Assembly: GCA_024637255.1 (NCBI GenBank)
Contig: JAGXFO010000011.1
Span: 124,001-188,000 of the forward strand
Origin: Sulfurovum sp.
GTDB lineage: Bacteria > Campylobacterota > Campylobacteria > Campylobacterales > Sulfurovaceae
Reading direction: 5' to 3'
Length of the DNA stretch: 64,000 nt
Part shown: positions 54,633 to 64,000 of the stretch, in pieces
How positions within the stretch are numbered: the stretch's first letter is position 1
Layout: every line of letters begins with the position of its first letter
The notes under the pieces: generated by a model
The model's database searches: none
What the model saw: the letters and a program-made list of their open reading frames with translations, nothing else
Told to the model about the DNA's origin: nothing
Translations under genes and position numbers: made by a program

Positions 54633-55538
54633 ATGAAAACCTTCAAACAACTTGCACTCATCGGTCCAACTGCATCCGGAAAAACTACACTTTCTGTCAA
54701 GATTGCACAGCAGATCAATGCGCATATTTTATCGCTTGATTCGCTTTCCATTCACAAAGAGATAGACATAGTCTCAGCAAAGCCTACCATGGAGGAGCGT
54801 GCGGGCATAGAACATTTCGGCATTGACACCCTCTACCCTGATGAGACTTTCGATGTGACAACCTTCATTAAACTTTACAACGAAGTGTATACAAAATGTT
54901 TACACGAAGGTAAAAACCTTGTCATTGTTGGTGGGACAAGTTTTTACCTAAAGATGCTCATAGAGGGTATCAGTGAATTACCAAGCATAGGTATAAAAAC
55001 AAAACAAAACGCGAAGGAACATTTGCGGGAGCTTGGAAAAACCTATGCATGGCTTTACGCCTTAGATGAGAAATACATGTCAAGCATAGAAGCCAATGAC
55101 CCTTACCGTATAGAAAAAGCATTGCATATCTATTTGGAAACAGGCTTAGTTCCTTCTCAATATTTTAGGGAATTTCCTCCCAAACCGACTGTCTCTGCCC
55201 CACTTCCTATTTACCAGATTGACATCAAAAGGGAAGCTCTACGCGAACGCATTGCCTTGCGCAGCAATATGATGGTTAACAATGAGCTGATAGATGAAAT
55301 ATGCATGCTTGAAAAAAAGTACACACGGGCACCCAACTGCATGAACGCCATAGGCATTAAAGAGACATTGGCTTATTTGGATGGCATTTATGACAAAAAA
55401 ATGCTTATCGAGAAAATTACTATAAACACTGCAAAACTTGCCAAAAGACAAACAACATTTAATCAGTCGCAGTTTCGAAATGTTATAAAAGGAAGCGCTG
55501 TAGAGTTGAGCAAAAAATTAGATAACCTGATATGCTAA
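54633..55538 (+). CDS. miaA: tRNA dimethylallyltransferase
   Basis: MiaA adds the isopentenyl group to A37 of tRNAs reading UNN codons, the step before MiaB. The 301-residue protein has P-loop GPTASGKTT, LSLDSLSIHKEIDI where the family has DSxQxY (catalytic Asp present), VVGGTSFYL and the ending block NAIGIKETLAYLDG. Start chosen at ATG 54633 (MKTFKQLALIGPTASGK), matching family N termini; longer in-frame extension would overlap pssA's promoter. Confidence 0.94.
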   Translation: MKTFKQLALIGPTASGKTTLSVKIAQQINAHILSLDSLSIHKEIDIVSAKPTMEERAGIEHFGIDTLYPDETFDVTTFIKLYNEVYTKCLHEGKNLVIVGGTSFYLKMLIEGISELPSIGIKTKQNAKEHLRELGKTYAWLYALDEKYMSSIEANDPYRIEKALHIYLETGLVPSQYFREFPPKPTVSAPLPIYQIDIKREALRERIALRSNMMVNNELIDEICMLEKKYTRAPNCMNAIGIKETLAYLDGIYDKKMLIEKITINTAKLAKRQTTFNQSQFRNVIKGSAVELSKKLDNLIC

Positions 55539-55560
55539 AACCTAAACTTGAAAAGAGTTC

Positions 55561-56922
55561 TTAAAGGTCAAACAATTCTCCCATCTCTCTTTTTATATCT
55601 TGTTGGATAAGTAAAACATTCAAATAATATTCCAATTGCTTTTGTTTCGTCTGTAGCGTATATATTTCCCGTTGGTTAACCTGAAAAAGATTACTCGATC
55701 CAAGTCTGTATTTTTTGTTTTCAACTTTTTCAAGCTCTTCAACAAGCCCAATCTCTTCTTGAGCATTTTTTATATTTTGACTGAGCACATCGAGTGAATA
55801 AAGTAAATTTGTCAAGTTTGTTTTAAGTTCCAACTTTAATTTATTCTGCTCCTCATCAAGTTGCGCAATACCTCTTTTAATCTCTACTTTTTTTCCCTCG
55901 TATCCTGTTCTTTCCAGAGGGAAATCCAAATTGAATGATACTTTTGTACCGCTTCCATACCGTAAGTCATGTACGCCATAAGCTGAAACACTCAAATCAG
56001 GGTATTTTGAAAGTTTATTATAGTCTGATTCTAACTCGAGTTTCATTTTTTTATACTCTAACACTTTTAAGTCAGGTCTCTTTTCTAATGCTTTAGTTAA
56101 AGCTGTCTGTAACGCCATAGTATTTTTTTTCAGCATAGGTAATGAAGGCAAATCATATCTAGAATCAAAATGCTTTTTCGGTAAATTCAAGTATTTTAAA
56201 AATATTTGAAATGCATTATGATAGCTATTTTGCGTAATTAGTATTCTTTGTTTTCGATTGATAATTTGTTGCTCTGATTCAAGCTGTGCGACTTCAGGAA
56301 GATCGCCCGAAAGAACTCTTTTTTGGGTAAATTCATTTCTCTTGTTTGCTTTGCTTAAAAGAGTTTTTTCAAGTTTAAAGAGTTCATTATAGTACAGAAG
56401 TGTGTAGTAAGAAATAAATACATTCGAGTAGAGGTTCCTCAAATTGTTTTGTGCCTCAAACTTCGATTGCACTGCACCAAGTGATGCCGACCCAACACTA
56501 TATTTGCGAAAGTTCATATCGTTTAAAAGAGCAAATACAGGCACTTTGATACCAACACGAAACTCCCCCTCGTCTCCCGTCTTAATATTGTTGTATTCCT
56601 GCACACCCTCTGCTTTTCGGTAACCCGCCAAAAATTCTGTTCCATTTTCAGTTGGTTTTGCCAAACTGAGATCCAAATATCTACCGTCACTTAAAGGGTA
56701 CTCTTTGTTATCATACTGTGAAGAAAGTTTGGTATCAAAAGCCCCCATGGATGTTTGTACGCGAGCCTCATCCACGTACTGCTGTCCGACAGCTGAATAC
56801 ACATAAGGGTTTTCCTTGGTTAAGTATTTAGCCACGCGCTCTATTTTAAAGACTTCTTTACATACAGCATTTTGGGTAAACAATCCTATTAAAATGAAGA
56901 GTCCTAAGGATTTTTTCATCAT
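55561..56922 (-). CDS. TolC family outer membrane channel of a secretion-like set
   Basis: A 453-residue TolC/OEP protein with signal peptide MMKKSLGLFILIGLFTQNAVC, long helical repeats and short strands. It differs from the TolC at 22958 and belongs to an ABC-type set. Starts at ATG 56922, overlapping the HlyD stop (ATGA), so translation is coupled. Ends facing miaA with a 22-bp gap. Confidence 0.85.
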   Translation of the reverse strand: MMKKSLGLFILIGLFTQNAVCKEVFKIERVAKYLTKENPYVYSAVGQQYVDEARVQTSMGAFDTKLSSQYDNKEYPLSDGRYLDLSLAKPTENGTEFLAGYRKAEGVQEYNNIKTGDEGEFRVGIKVPVFALLNDMNFRKYSVGSASLGAVQSKFEAQNNLRNLYSNVFISYYTLLYYNELFKLEKTLLSKANKRNEFTQKRVLSGDLPEVAQLESEQQIINRKQRILITQNSYHNAFQIFLKYLNLPKKHFDSRYDLPSLPMLKKNTMALQTALTKALEKRPDLKVLEYKKMKLELESDYNKLSKYPDLSVSAYGVHDLRYGSGTKVSFNLDFPLERTGYEGKKVEIKRGIAQLDEEQNKLKLELKTNLTNLLYSLDVLSQNIKNAQEEIGLVEELEKVENKKYRLGSSNLFQVNQREIYTLQTKQKQLEYYLNVLLIQQDIKREMGELFDL

Positions 56923-58193
56923 AGTTTTTTCTCTGGTGTAACCATTTTTGGTGGAAATGCATTCATTAAGCGCCACAACTGGTACCAAATAGGAACATTG
57001 GACAATGCGACCCATACTGTTGAGCCTGTACCCACTCTAAGATGTTTTACTGAAGGCCAAGGCTCTTTTGGATCTTCAACTATGTAGGCATAGTAATATC
57101 CTTTTTCATGCAAGATGGGATCTACTTTTTTAATAATGCCTCCAAAAGTACCAAATCGAATCGTCGGCCATCCTGGGATATTCAGTACAGGCCATCCGTA
57201 AAATCTTATTCTCACTGATAGTCCTTCTTTGATTAGTGGCATATTAAAATCTGAAACCTTAAGCAAAACCGATCTTGTAGTCACATCAGGAGAAAATTGA
57301 ATTACCGGTTCTCCCTTGCGTACATAAGTATTTTTGTCATTCTTCAGTATTCTCATAACATACCCGTCTTTTTCAGCCACAACTGCCGATGTTTCATACC
57401 GTGCGATATCGGTTAATTGACCTTCCTGTTCTCTTTTTAGAGCATTTAGACGTGTTTGTGCAGAAAGTGTACTATTGTCTATGGTTCTTATACTATTTTC
57501 AATCTCTTCTATAAACTGCAATTTTTCTTGATCAATCATTGATAAACGACGTTTTTGTACCTTAATATCTATATCGATTTTATCCAATAGTGTTTTTGCG
57601 CCTATATAAATATTCTCAGCACTTTCATAATTCCGTTTGGACTCAATATTTTCTTTATAAAGTTGTTTTATACGCTTAAGATTAATAAATTCAATCTTAT
57701 AACTATTGAGTTGTGCCTTGCGTTTAAGTTGAATACTTTTAAATTGTTCTTCTGCTTGAATAAATTGTTTATCAAAAAGTTCTGTACGAATTTTCTTTTG
57801 TTCGATAGTACTTGTTTTATTTTTCCCAAGAACACTAATTTCCTCTTGCGTATTTTTATACTGTTGCTCTAGACTCTCTTTCATGCTGTATACACGTTTT
57901 GTGTAGTCCTTGTCCAAATCGGCCATAGTAAATAGTTTCATTCCTTTTAAGACATATTCGTCTTCAGAAACATGAAAAGAATTAATAAATCCATCAATTG
58001 TGGCTGAAATAGTATGTACTCTTTGGCTAGGATGATAAGCGATGAGTTCCCCAACACCTTCTACCGTTTGTCTCCATGGTAAAAAGAGAATACCTATAAA
58101 AAAAATGAGGATTACTGCACTAAAAGACCATATCCTTTCAACCAATGGATTTGTTTTAGTAAGATCAAGTGAGTTAAATTCAAATCTATTCAT
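56919..58193 (-). CDS. HlyD-type periplasmic adaptor
   Basis: A 424-residue adaptor: short cytoplasmic N terminus, one membrane helix (about 22-42), a lipoyl-like segment (VEGVGELIAYHPSQRVHTI), a very long alpha-hairpin (about 85-260, as in type I secretion adaptors) and a C-terminal beta-barrel (VEDPKEPWPSVKHLRVGT). The long hairpin and position suggest a type I secretion or bacteriocin-export role. The start overlaps the ABC gene by 8 bp. Confidence 0.88.
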   Translation of the reverse strand: MNRFEFNSLDLTKTNPLVERIWSFSAVILIFFIGILFLPWRQTVEGVGELIAYHPSQRVHTISATIDGFINSFHVSEDEYVLKGMKLFTMADLDKDYTKRVYSMKESLEQQYKNTQEEISVLGKNKTSTIEQKKIRTELFDKQFIQAEEQFKSIQLKRKAQLNSYKIEFINLKRIKQLYKENIESKRNYESAENIYIGAKTLLDKIDIDIKVQKRRLSMIDQEKLQFIEEIENSIRTIDNSTLSAQTRLNALKREQEGQLTDIARYETSAVVAEKDGYVMRILKNDKNTYVRKGEPVIQFSPDVTTRSVLLKVSDFNMPLIKEGLSVRIRFYGWPVLNIPGWPTIRFGTFGGIIKKVDPILHEKGYYYAYIVEDPKEPWPSVKHLRVGTGSTVWVALSNVPIWYQLWRLMNAFPPKMVTPEKKL

Positions 58194-59145
58194 TGCTCTT
58201 ATCCTCTAGCCCGATTGATAATTTATTGACCTTGTAAAATCCTTCTATCGTATCATAAATATAATCAAGCTGCTTCACAAAACCTTTAAGTGCATAGGTG
58301 ATTGACGTAACAATAATTTCAGCAGCAACAAATTCTCCTAATGGTAATCTGCCTTCAATAACCAGATATCCTCCTATAATCAGGAAGGCACTAAAAATAA
58401 AACCTTCGACAAAATAGGTGAGTGCTAATTGTCTGATGATTACTTTAAAAAACTTCTGCCTTGCCTTAGCGTAAGTAGAGAGGCTGGTATCAAACTTCCC
58501 CAGTATTTCATTTCTTGTACCTTCTTGTTCTCTCATGTGCTGTAAAAAATAAATCGTATTATGCTTGGCATCAGATCGATTCAATGCATGTTCAACTCCA
58601 TTGCGGCCCAGAAGCAGCAACAAAATAATATATACAGAGAAAAAGAATACGCCTGCTGCAAACAACAACGGGTCAAAAGCAAGCAGTAAAAGCAGGCTCA
58701 CAAAAATTTTAACTACTACCCCTACGCCATCAAGCAAAAGGATGGGGAAAAATTTTTGGATTGCTGTAATATCAAAAAAATAATTCATCAGCTTTCTATA
58801 CATATGAGGATCATCGGATTCTTTATGTTTCAGATCCAATACTTTTATTGCAATTTCAATACCTGTTTTTAGAAATACCTTTTGCATGAATTTTTCAATA
58901 ATATATTCCTTTAGCACCTGTAAAATAGTAACAAAAATGAACAGCACAAGAACAATCATTCCAAGTATAAAAACTGAAAACGCTGCGTGTGCCAATACAC
59001 TGTTGATAACAAAAGATGATGCAAGAGGGATGGATAAAACCAATACTGCGTCAATCGTTGAATAATAAAAAAGATAGAAAATATTTTTCCTGTCTTCCCT
59101 TATAATCTTCTTAATATTGGTAAAAACAACAGCATATACGCTCAT
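58186..59145 (-). CDS. ABC exporter transmembrane domain without ATPase domain
   Basis: A 319-residue membrane protein with six helices in the ABC type-I exporter pattern (about 25-45, 52-78, 128-150, 152-172, 240-262, 268-290) and a short cytoplasmic end (NKLSIGLEDKSNE). No Walker A, Walker B or ABC signature exists in it or in the following gene, which begins within its last 8 bp. The nucleotide-binding domain that normally follows directly is therefore absent, not frame-shifted. It must pair with a separate ATPase or no longer transport by ATP. First gene of the set; 42 bp after nuoN. Confidence 0.85.
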   Translation of the reverse strand: MSVYAVVFTNIKKIIREDRKNIFYLFYYSTIDAVLVLSIPLASSFVINSVLAHAAFSVFILGMIVLVLFIFVTILQVLKEYIIEKFMQKVFLKTGIEIAIKVLDLKHKESDDPHMYRKLMNYFFDITAIQKFFPILLLDGVGVVVKIFVSLLLLLAFDPLLFAAGVFFFSVYIILLLLLGRNGVEHALNRSDAKHNTIYFLQHMREQEGTRNEILGKFDTSLSTYAKARQKFFKVIIRQLALTYFVEGFIFSAFLIIGGYLVIEGRLPLGEFVAAEIIVTSITYALKGFVKQLDYIYDTIEGFYKVNKLSIGLEDKSNE

Positions 59146-59187
59146 ATAATCAATCCTTTAGTAGAGGAGGAATCCCCTCTTTTGCGA

Positions 59188-60678
59188 TTAGTATCCGCTG
59201 GCACTTATCATATAGTAAAGGTAAGACAGAAGCGGCTGTACATAAAAAATAGCTCCTACGGTTGCTAAGGTTGCAAGACCGATAATGACCATTAATGGTT
59301 TTGAAATATTATAATAAATGACGTCAACGTCTTTTACCGGATCTTTAAGAAACATAAATACAATGAGCTTTAAATAATAGTATGCGGCAATGGCGGAGTT
59401 GAGTCCCATCACAATTGCAAGCCAGACATATCCGGCATTGACTGCTGCTTGCATTACATAAATCTTACCCCAAAATACAGAGAAGGGAGGAACCCCTGCC
59501 AAAGATAACATAAAGAGTGCCATAACCACAGCACCCATAGGCATAATTTGGATTAACCCTGCAAATTTTTCATACGGATGGTCATAATCTATATCAAATC
59601 TTCTCGTTTTGTGTCGAGAGATCCACAACATAGCAAAGGCTCCAAGGTTTGTAAACATAAAGAGCGAATAATAAAGGAATATACTCGTATTACCTTCTGT
59701 GGTATCAAGCGCTAATGCTGCCACAATGAACCCGGCATGAGAGATGGATGAGTACGCAAGCATACGTTTTACATCATTTTGTACCAAGGCCATTATATTT
59801 GCAAGTGTCATAGTGAGCACTGCAATAATCAGAATCATCCACCTGACCCACTCAATACCAAGGTCAATATACATACCAAATATTCTAATGCTCACAACAA
59901 ATGCAGCAACCTTAGGCACAACAGACATGTAGCCTGCTAGTGGTGAAGAGGCGCCTTCATATACATCTGGTGCCCACGTATGGAATGGGAAGAGTGAAAG
60001 CTTGAATGCAAAAGCTACCAATAACAGCACGGATGAGCCAAAAATAGTAATCATCAACCCTACTTCATCCATACGTGCTGCCAGTACTTCGGCTACTTTA
60101 TAAAGTTCTACGGACCCGGTTAATGCATAGACTACGGCTGATCCCATAGCAAAAAATGCAGCAGCAAGTGCACCCATCGTAAAATACTTTACTGCCGCCT
60201 CATATGAATTGGATCTGTTATGGAGGGCAATAAGCGTATAGAGTGATAGTGATGCAGTCTCAAGCCCTACAAAAATAAGAATAAGGTTATCAGAGGCAAC
60301 CATAAACTGGAATCCTGCAATCATAAACAAGAAAAGTGCAAAGAATTCAGGATATGAATATTCGTGGAACCTCTTTGATGTCAATGCAAGAGGTATGAAT
60401 ATCATTGAACCGCCTATGATCATCAGTTGAGAAATAATAGATATTCCATCAATAAGCATTACATCAAAGAATCCGCGTTCATTCACATTAAGACCTAAAA
60501 CTGCGCCAAAATCAATAAAAAGTACCAAAATAGTCAACATGACATACAGAGACTTGTGCAGTTTGTCATTGAGCAAATCAATAATCAAAATAATCAAACC
60601 CCCTGCGATAGCAATAAGCATAGGAGCAAGCGTAATAAGGTTTAAACTCTCCAAACTCACATTAATAGGCTCGAGCAT
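59188..60678 (-). CDS. nuoN: NADH-quinone oxidoreductase subunit N
   Basis: Antiporter-like membrane subunit of complex I, 496 residues, about 14 helices. Conserved blocks: GLETASLSLYTLIAL (Glu in TM5), KLSLFPFHTWAPDVYEGAS (Lys in TM7 with HTWAPDVY) and KRMLAYSSISHAGF (Lys and His region). Proton pumping subunit. Overlaps nuoM by one base (TAATG). Confidence 0.96.
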   Translation of the reverse strand: MLEPINVSLESLNLITLAPMLIAIAGGLIILIIDLLNDKLHKSLYVMLTILVLFIDFGAVLGLNVNERGFFDVMLIDGISIISQLMIIGGSMIFIPLALTSKRFHEYSYPEFFALFLFMIAGFQFMVASDNLILIFVGLETASLSLYTLIALHNRSNSYEAAVKYFTMGALAAAFFAMGSAVVYALTGSVELYKVAEVLAARMDEVGLMITIFGSSVLLLVAFAFKLSLFPFHTWAPDVYEGASSPLAGYMSVVPKVAAFVVSIRIFGMYIDLGIEWVRWMILIIAVLTMTLANIMALVQNDVKRMLAYSSISHAGFIVAALALDTTEGNTSIFLYYSLFMFTNLGAFAMLWISRHKTRRFDIDYDHPYEKFAGLIQIMPMGAVVMALFMLSLAGVPPFSVFWGKIYVMQAAVNAGYVWLAIVMGLNSAIAAYYYLKLIVFMFLKDPVKDVDVIYYNISKPLMVIIGLATLATVGAIFYVQPLLSYLYYMISASGY

Positions 60679-62204
60679 TAGATACCTCCCTTATTTGTTT
60701 TTGCAACCCTTATCATATCTTTTGCCTCTTGCGTAATCGCTTTTTCATCCATGAAGCTCAATAATGCTTTTACGGAATTATCTATGGGTGCCAGTACCGG
60801 TTTGGGATATACTCCCAGCCAAATAACAATAGCTACCAGTGGAATAAGTGACCATGTTTCTCTAGTGTTTAAATCTTTAAGTTTTTTGTTCTCTTCATTA
60901 TCCAATGGACCAAAGAAAGTACGTTTCATGACTCTTAGCATATACACTGCGCCCAAGATAATAGATGTACCTGCCAACATAGTCATGATTGGTGATACTT
61001 GATAGAAACCTAAAAGCACAAGAAACTCACCCACAAAACCAATAGTAAGCGGTAAACCTACCGATGCCATGAGCATGATTCCAAAAATAATAGCAAACCT
61101 AGGCATCACTGCAGCAATACCGCCAAATTCAGACATCAACTTCGTGTGCCTTCTGTCATAAATCATACCAACAAGCATAAACAGCGCACCCGACACAATA
61201 CCGTGAGACAACATTTGAAATACTGAACCCGATAAACCTTCCGCATTCATTGCAAAAAGACCAAGCATAATAATACCCATGTGCGATACAGAAGAGTATG
61301 CAATAACTTGTTTGATATCCTTTTGTGCATAGGCTATCATTGCAGTATAGATAACCATAATCAGAGACAGCACTGCAATAGGTGTAATCGCCATCACGGA
61401 TGCGTCAGGGAACATTGGAAGTGAAAATCTTACAAATCCGTAGGTACCCATTTTAAGCAGTACCGCTGCAAGGATCACTGAACCAATAGTGGGAGCTTGC
61501 CCGTGAGCATAGGGAATCCATGTATGGAATGGGAACATAGGTACTTTGATGGCAAAGCCTATAAAGAATGCGGCAAAGAGCCATAATTGGTAATCTACGG
61601 GCAGTACCAATGCATACCAGTCTGTAATGGCAAAACTCCATACTCCCGTAAGACTATGATAAATGTAGGCCACAAATAACATACCTACCAGCATAATCAG
61701 CGATCCTGTAAACGTATAGAGGAAGAACTTGATAGAGGCGTATACTCTGAGCGGTCCGCCCCATGCGCCGATAATATAAAGCATCGGCACCAGCGAAAGC
61801 TCCCAAAAAAGATAGAATATGATTGCGTCCAGTGCAACAAAAACCCCTATCATGGTCATCTCCAAAAAGAGTAGAGAAATAATCATGTTCTTGATGTTTT
61901 TTGTTTCACCCATACTTGCCATACCGATAAGTGTCATCAACGTTGTCATCACGATGATAAACAGCGAGATACCGTCTGCGCCAAGATAATACGAAATACC
62001 CATATCAGGAATTAAGGGAATCATCTCTACAAACTGCATACCTGGATTTACTGTATCAAAACCAAACCATAACCATAAAGAAAGGAAGAACTCTATAGTT
62101 ACTACAGTGATCCCATAGGTTCTTATGCTCTCTTTATCTACTACAAATCCCAACAGTCCTGCAACTGCGGGAAAAAATACCAATACACTTAAAATATTTT
62201 CCAT
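60678..62204 (-). CDS. nuoM: NADH-quinone oxidoreductase subunit M
   Basis: Complex I membrane subunit, 508 residues, about 14 helices. Shows FYLFWELSLVPMLYIIG (Glu in TM5), KVPMFPFHTWIPYAHGQAPT (Lys in TM7) and KQVIAYSSVSHMG. Lies 9 bp downstream of nuoL. In Campylobacterota electrons may come from ferredoxin or flavodoxin rather than NADH, which cannot be judged from these genes. Confidence 0.97.
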   Translation of the reverse strand: MENILSVLVFFPAVAGLLGFVVDKESIRTYGITVVTIEFFLSLWLWFGFDTVNPGMQFVEMIPLIPDMGISYYLGADGISLFIIVMTTLMTLIGMASMGETKNIKNMIISLLFLEMTMIGVFVALDAIIFYLFWELSLVPMLYIIGAWGGPLRVYASIKFFLYTFTGSLIMLVGMLFVAYIYHSLTGVWSFAITDWYALVLPVDYQLWLFAAFFIGFAIKVPMFPFHTWIPYAHGQAPTIGSVILAAVLLKMGTYGFVRFSLPMFPDASVMAITPIAVLSLIMVIYTAMIAYAQKDIKQVIAYSSVSHMGIIMLGLFAMNAEGLSGSVFQMLSHGIVSGALFMLVGMIYDRRHTKLMSEFGGIAAVMPRFAIIFGIMLMASVGLPLTIGFVGEFLVLLGFYQVSPIMTMLAGTSIILGAVYMLRVMKRTFFGPLDNEENKKLKDLNTRETWSLIPLVAIVIWLGVYPKPVLAPIDNSVKALLSFMDEKAITQEAKDMIRVAKTNKGGI

Positions 62205-62213
62205 TTTTACCCC

Positions 62214-64000
62214 TTAACCTATCATCGCTGAAATCGCAGCAATTACCAACAACAGCACCGCACCAACAGCCATCCAGTTTAGATAGTTTGAAAGGTTACC
62301 TGTTTGCATACTTCTTGTCTTGTCACCACTATTGTAAAGGAACTTTGCAATATTATCTACCGTTGCATCTACTATTTTTAAATCTATTTCTGTCCAGAAC
62401 TTCTCAGAAATCATCATATACGGTTTTGTAATAAACTCTTCATAGAGTTTTGGCACATAATATTGATTGATAAGTAATTTATAAAAGAAGCCATTTGCAA
62501 CTTTTTCAGATGGTTTAAATGCATGTTCACCTTTTCTGGCATATTTGTAATATGCCAAAGCAATGCCTGATAATGCAATAAAGATAACCAATAGCCCAAG
62601 CCATACAGCAAGATGATGTGTATGCTCAGACATCTCATACTGCACACTTTCGCCTATCTTGTAAATAAATGCTTTATATTGTCCCATAAACAAACCTGTA
62701 ATCATCGCCAATATCGCCAATGGTGACATTGCCACAAGTACAAATTTGTACATTTCATGTGGGTGAAAACCAAGCGCTTTATAACGCTCTTCTCCATGGA
62801 AGGTTAAGAATACTTGTCTAAATGAATAGAACGCTGTCATACCCGCGGTCAGTACAAGAACGCCCCATAACACATAGGTGCCTTCATTAAATGCTGTCTC
62901 AATAATCGCATCTTTAGAATAGAAACCTGCAAAGAATGGCAAACCTGCAAGTGCAATAGAAGCAATGGTCATGTAAATCCATGTGCCCCTCATTACTTTA
63001 TTGAGTCCACCCATCTTAAAGAGATCAAGTTCATCATGCATAGCATGCATCACATTACCCCCGCCAAGGAATAAGAGTGCTTTAAAGAATGCGTGCGCTG
63101 CAAGGTGGAAAAGTGCGATCCAGTAGGCGCCAAGTCCTGCTGCTGCAAACATGTACCCTAACTGTGAAAGTGTAGAATAGGCAATGATTCTTTTCAGGTC
63201 ACGTTCAACTAATGCCATAGATGCCGCGTAGAATGCAACAAATGTACCAAGAGATGCAATGAAGAAACTTACACCTGCAACTTCTTCCATGCTATAGAGC
63301 GGATTGGCTCTAATTATCAAGAACACCCCTGCTGTTACCATCGTTGCTGCGTGAATCAATGCAGAAACCGGAGTAGGCCCTTCCATAGCATCCGTGAGCC
63401 ATGTATGAAGTGGAAACTGAGCTGATTTACCCATTGCCCCGATAAAGAGTGCAATAGCTGCACCAGTTAAGACAGCATCGCTAAGGTATGGGAGTTGAGC
63501 GAACACTTCATCATACTGAAGAGACCCTGTATTCCAGTAAAGTATAAAGATACCGATAAGCATTCCAAGGTCGGCAATACGGTTCATAATAAATGCTTCA
63601 TTTGCCGCCCATGAGGGAGATATGGAAGGGTTTTCTTCCCTTATCTTGTCTGCTTTGTGGTACCAGAAACCAACAAGCAACCAAGAGCAGACACCCACGC
63701 CTTCCCAGCCAATAAAAAGACCAAGAAAGTTATCTGACATCACAAGTATCATCATAGAAAATACGAAAGCTGAAAGATAGGAGAAGAATCTGTTAAAACT
63801 TTTGTCATGATCCATGTACCCGATTGCATAAATATGTACTACTGTGGAAACCAAAGTAACTACCGTCATCATCGTTACAGAAATTTGATCAATCACAAAA
63901 CCAAAGGACACATTAAAATCGCCTGCACTTATCCAGTCCATCATACGAACCTGAATAACCTCTCCGGTTGTATAGAGCGTATATGCCAATATGGCTGAAG
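62214..64000 (-). CDS. nuoL: NADH-quinone oxidoreductase subunit L (5' end outside window)
   Basis: Complex I membrane subunit; 595 codons are inside the window, and the frame stays open to the right edge. Conserved GWEGVGVCSWLLVGFWY, KSAQFPLHTWLTDAMEGPTP and KRIIAYSTLSQLGYMFAA blocks are present; the C-terminal extension with the lateral helix follows (about 520 onward). About the first 30-50 residues are missing, judging by usual length. An in-frame TTG at 63989 is not the true start, because it lies within the first helix. Confidence 0.96.
   Translation of the reverse strand, partial: SAILAYTLYTTGEVIQVRMMDWISAGDFNVSFGFVIDQISVTMMTVVTLVSTVVHIYAIGYMDHDKSFNRFFSYLSAFVFSMMILVMSDNFLGLFIGWEGVGVCSWLLVGFWYHKADKIREENPSISPSWAANEAFIMNRIADLGMLIGIFILYWNTGSLQYDEVFAQLPYLSDAVLTGAAIALFIGAMGKSAQFPLHTWLTDAMEGPTPVSALIHAATMVTAGVFLIIRANPLYSMEEVAGVSFFIASLGTFVAFYAASMALVERDLKRIIAYSTLSQLGYMFAAAGLGAYWIALFHLAAHAFFKALLFLGGGNVMHAMHDELDLFKMGGLNKVMRGTWIYMTIASIALAGLPFFAGFYSKDAIIETAFNEGTYVLWGVLVLTAGMTAFYSFRQVFLTFHGEERYKALGFHPHEMYKFVLVAMSPLAILAMITGLFMGQYKAFIYKIGESVQYEMSEHTHHLAVWLGLLVIFIALSGIALAYYKYARKGEHAFKPSEKVANGFFYKLLINQYYVPKLYEEFITKPYMMISEKFWTEIDLKIVDATVDNIAKFLYNSGDKTRSMQTGNLSNYLNWMAVGAVLLLVIAAISAMIG

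Noticed and set aside
63800..63989. TTG at 63989 as the start of nuoL
   Set aside because: The frame remains open to the window edge and the protein would begin inside a membrane helix; NuoL is usually longer at the N terminus.
1..64000. CRISPR array, rRNA or insertion sequence
   Set aside because: No regularly spaced repeats, rRNA segments or transposase-like proteins were found on either strand.

Overview
The window is a continuous, gene-dense stretch of an AT-rich chromosome from a member of the Campylobacterota (former Epsilonproteobacteria). A free-living, Sulfurovum- or Sulfurimonas-like lineage fits best, but this is inferred from gene content, not from a marker tree. Supporting signs are an HP0268-family nuclease gene, a single XerH-type recombinase, the rpmB-potassium channel pair also known in Helicobacter, a Campylobacterota-type porin with a strong TTGACA/TATAGT promoter, fused or overlapping reading frames, frequent TTG/GTG starts, and -10 boxes (TATAAT) preceded by T-rich DNA with poor -35 boxes. 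There is no rRNA, CRISPR array, transposase or prophage. Two tRNA genes are present: Phe-GAA and Arg-GCG.

Layout. 1-7.7 kb: zapA/zapB-like genes, uvrB, ppk1, a gamma-carbonic anhydrase-like gene, an EI24/CysZ-like membrane protein, then a minus-strand rpe-trpF-dnaQ-like operon. 7.9-12.3 kb: rpmB, a two-TM potassium channel, argJ, a YdcH-like small gene and a DEAD-box helicase. 12.4-15.6 kb: fatty-acid operon acpP-fabF-accA-dedA (minus). 15.7-28.1 kb: an accessory block that separates acpP from fabG. It holds two OmpR-type two-component systems, a small CxxCH protein, a complete TolC/adaptor/RND tripartite pump, a TonB-like protein and an OprC/NosA-type TonB-dependent receptor carrying the copper-binding CxxxM and HxM signatures. 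28.2-33.3 kb: fabG, a TerB-like gene, gpmI, mraY, murD. 33.4-41.9 kb: tRNA-Phe, porin, rimO, tilS, then miaB-acyltransferase-xerH (minus), HP0268-like and nusA. 42-46 kb: glycolytic operon gap-pgk-tpiA (minus) and a nadD-rsfS gene fusion. 46-55.5 kb: a pseudo-receiver protein, gmk, tatA, argS, a small membrane protein, an AI-2E family transporter, tRNA-Arg, a divergent uracil-DNA glycosylase, a UbiA-family prenyltransferase, pssA and miaA. 55.5-59.1 kb: TolC, HlyD and an ABC exporter membrane domain that has no ATPase domain. 59.2-64 kb: nuoN, nuoM and the 3' part of nuoL (complex I), running off the right edge.

How it fits together. Most of the window is housekeeping: lipid synthesis, peptidoglycan precursors, glycolysis/gluconeogenesis, tRNA modification, translation and the end of the complex I operon. 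The two non-housekeeping parts are the 15.7-28.1 kb block, which I read as a regulated envelope module for metal (probably copper) acquisition and efflux, and the three-gene secretion-like set next to nuoN that lacks its motor domain. A second theme is structured intergenic DNA. Two clearly related hairpin-rich elements (12333-12448 and 32041-32110) share blocks at fixed spacing and show compensatory changes in a stem, and a weaker third candidate lies upstream of miaB.

All functions are read from sequence motifs and family knowledge. No database search was possible.
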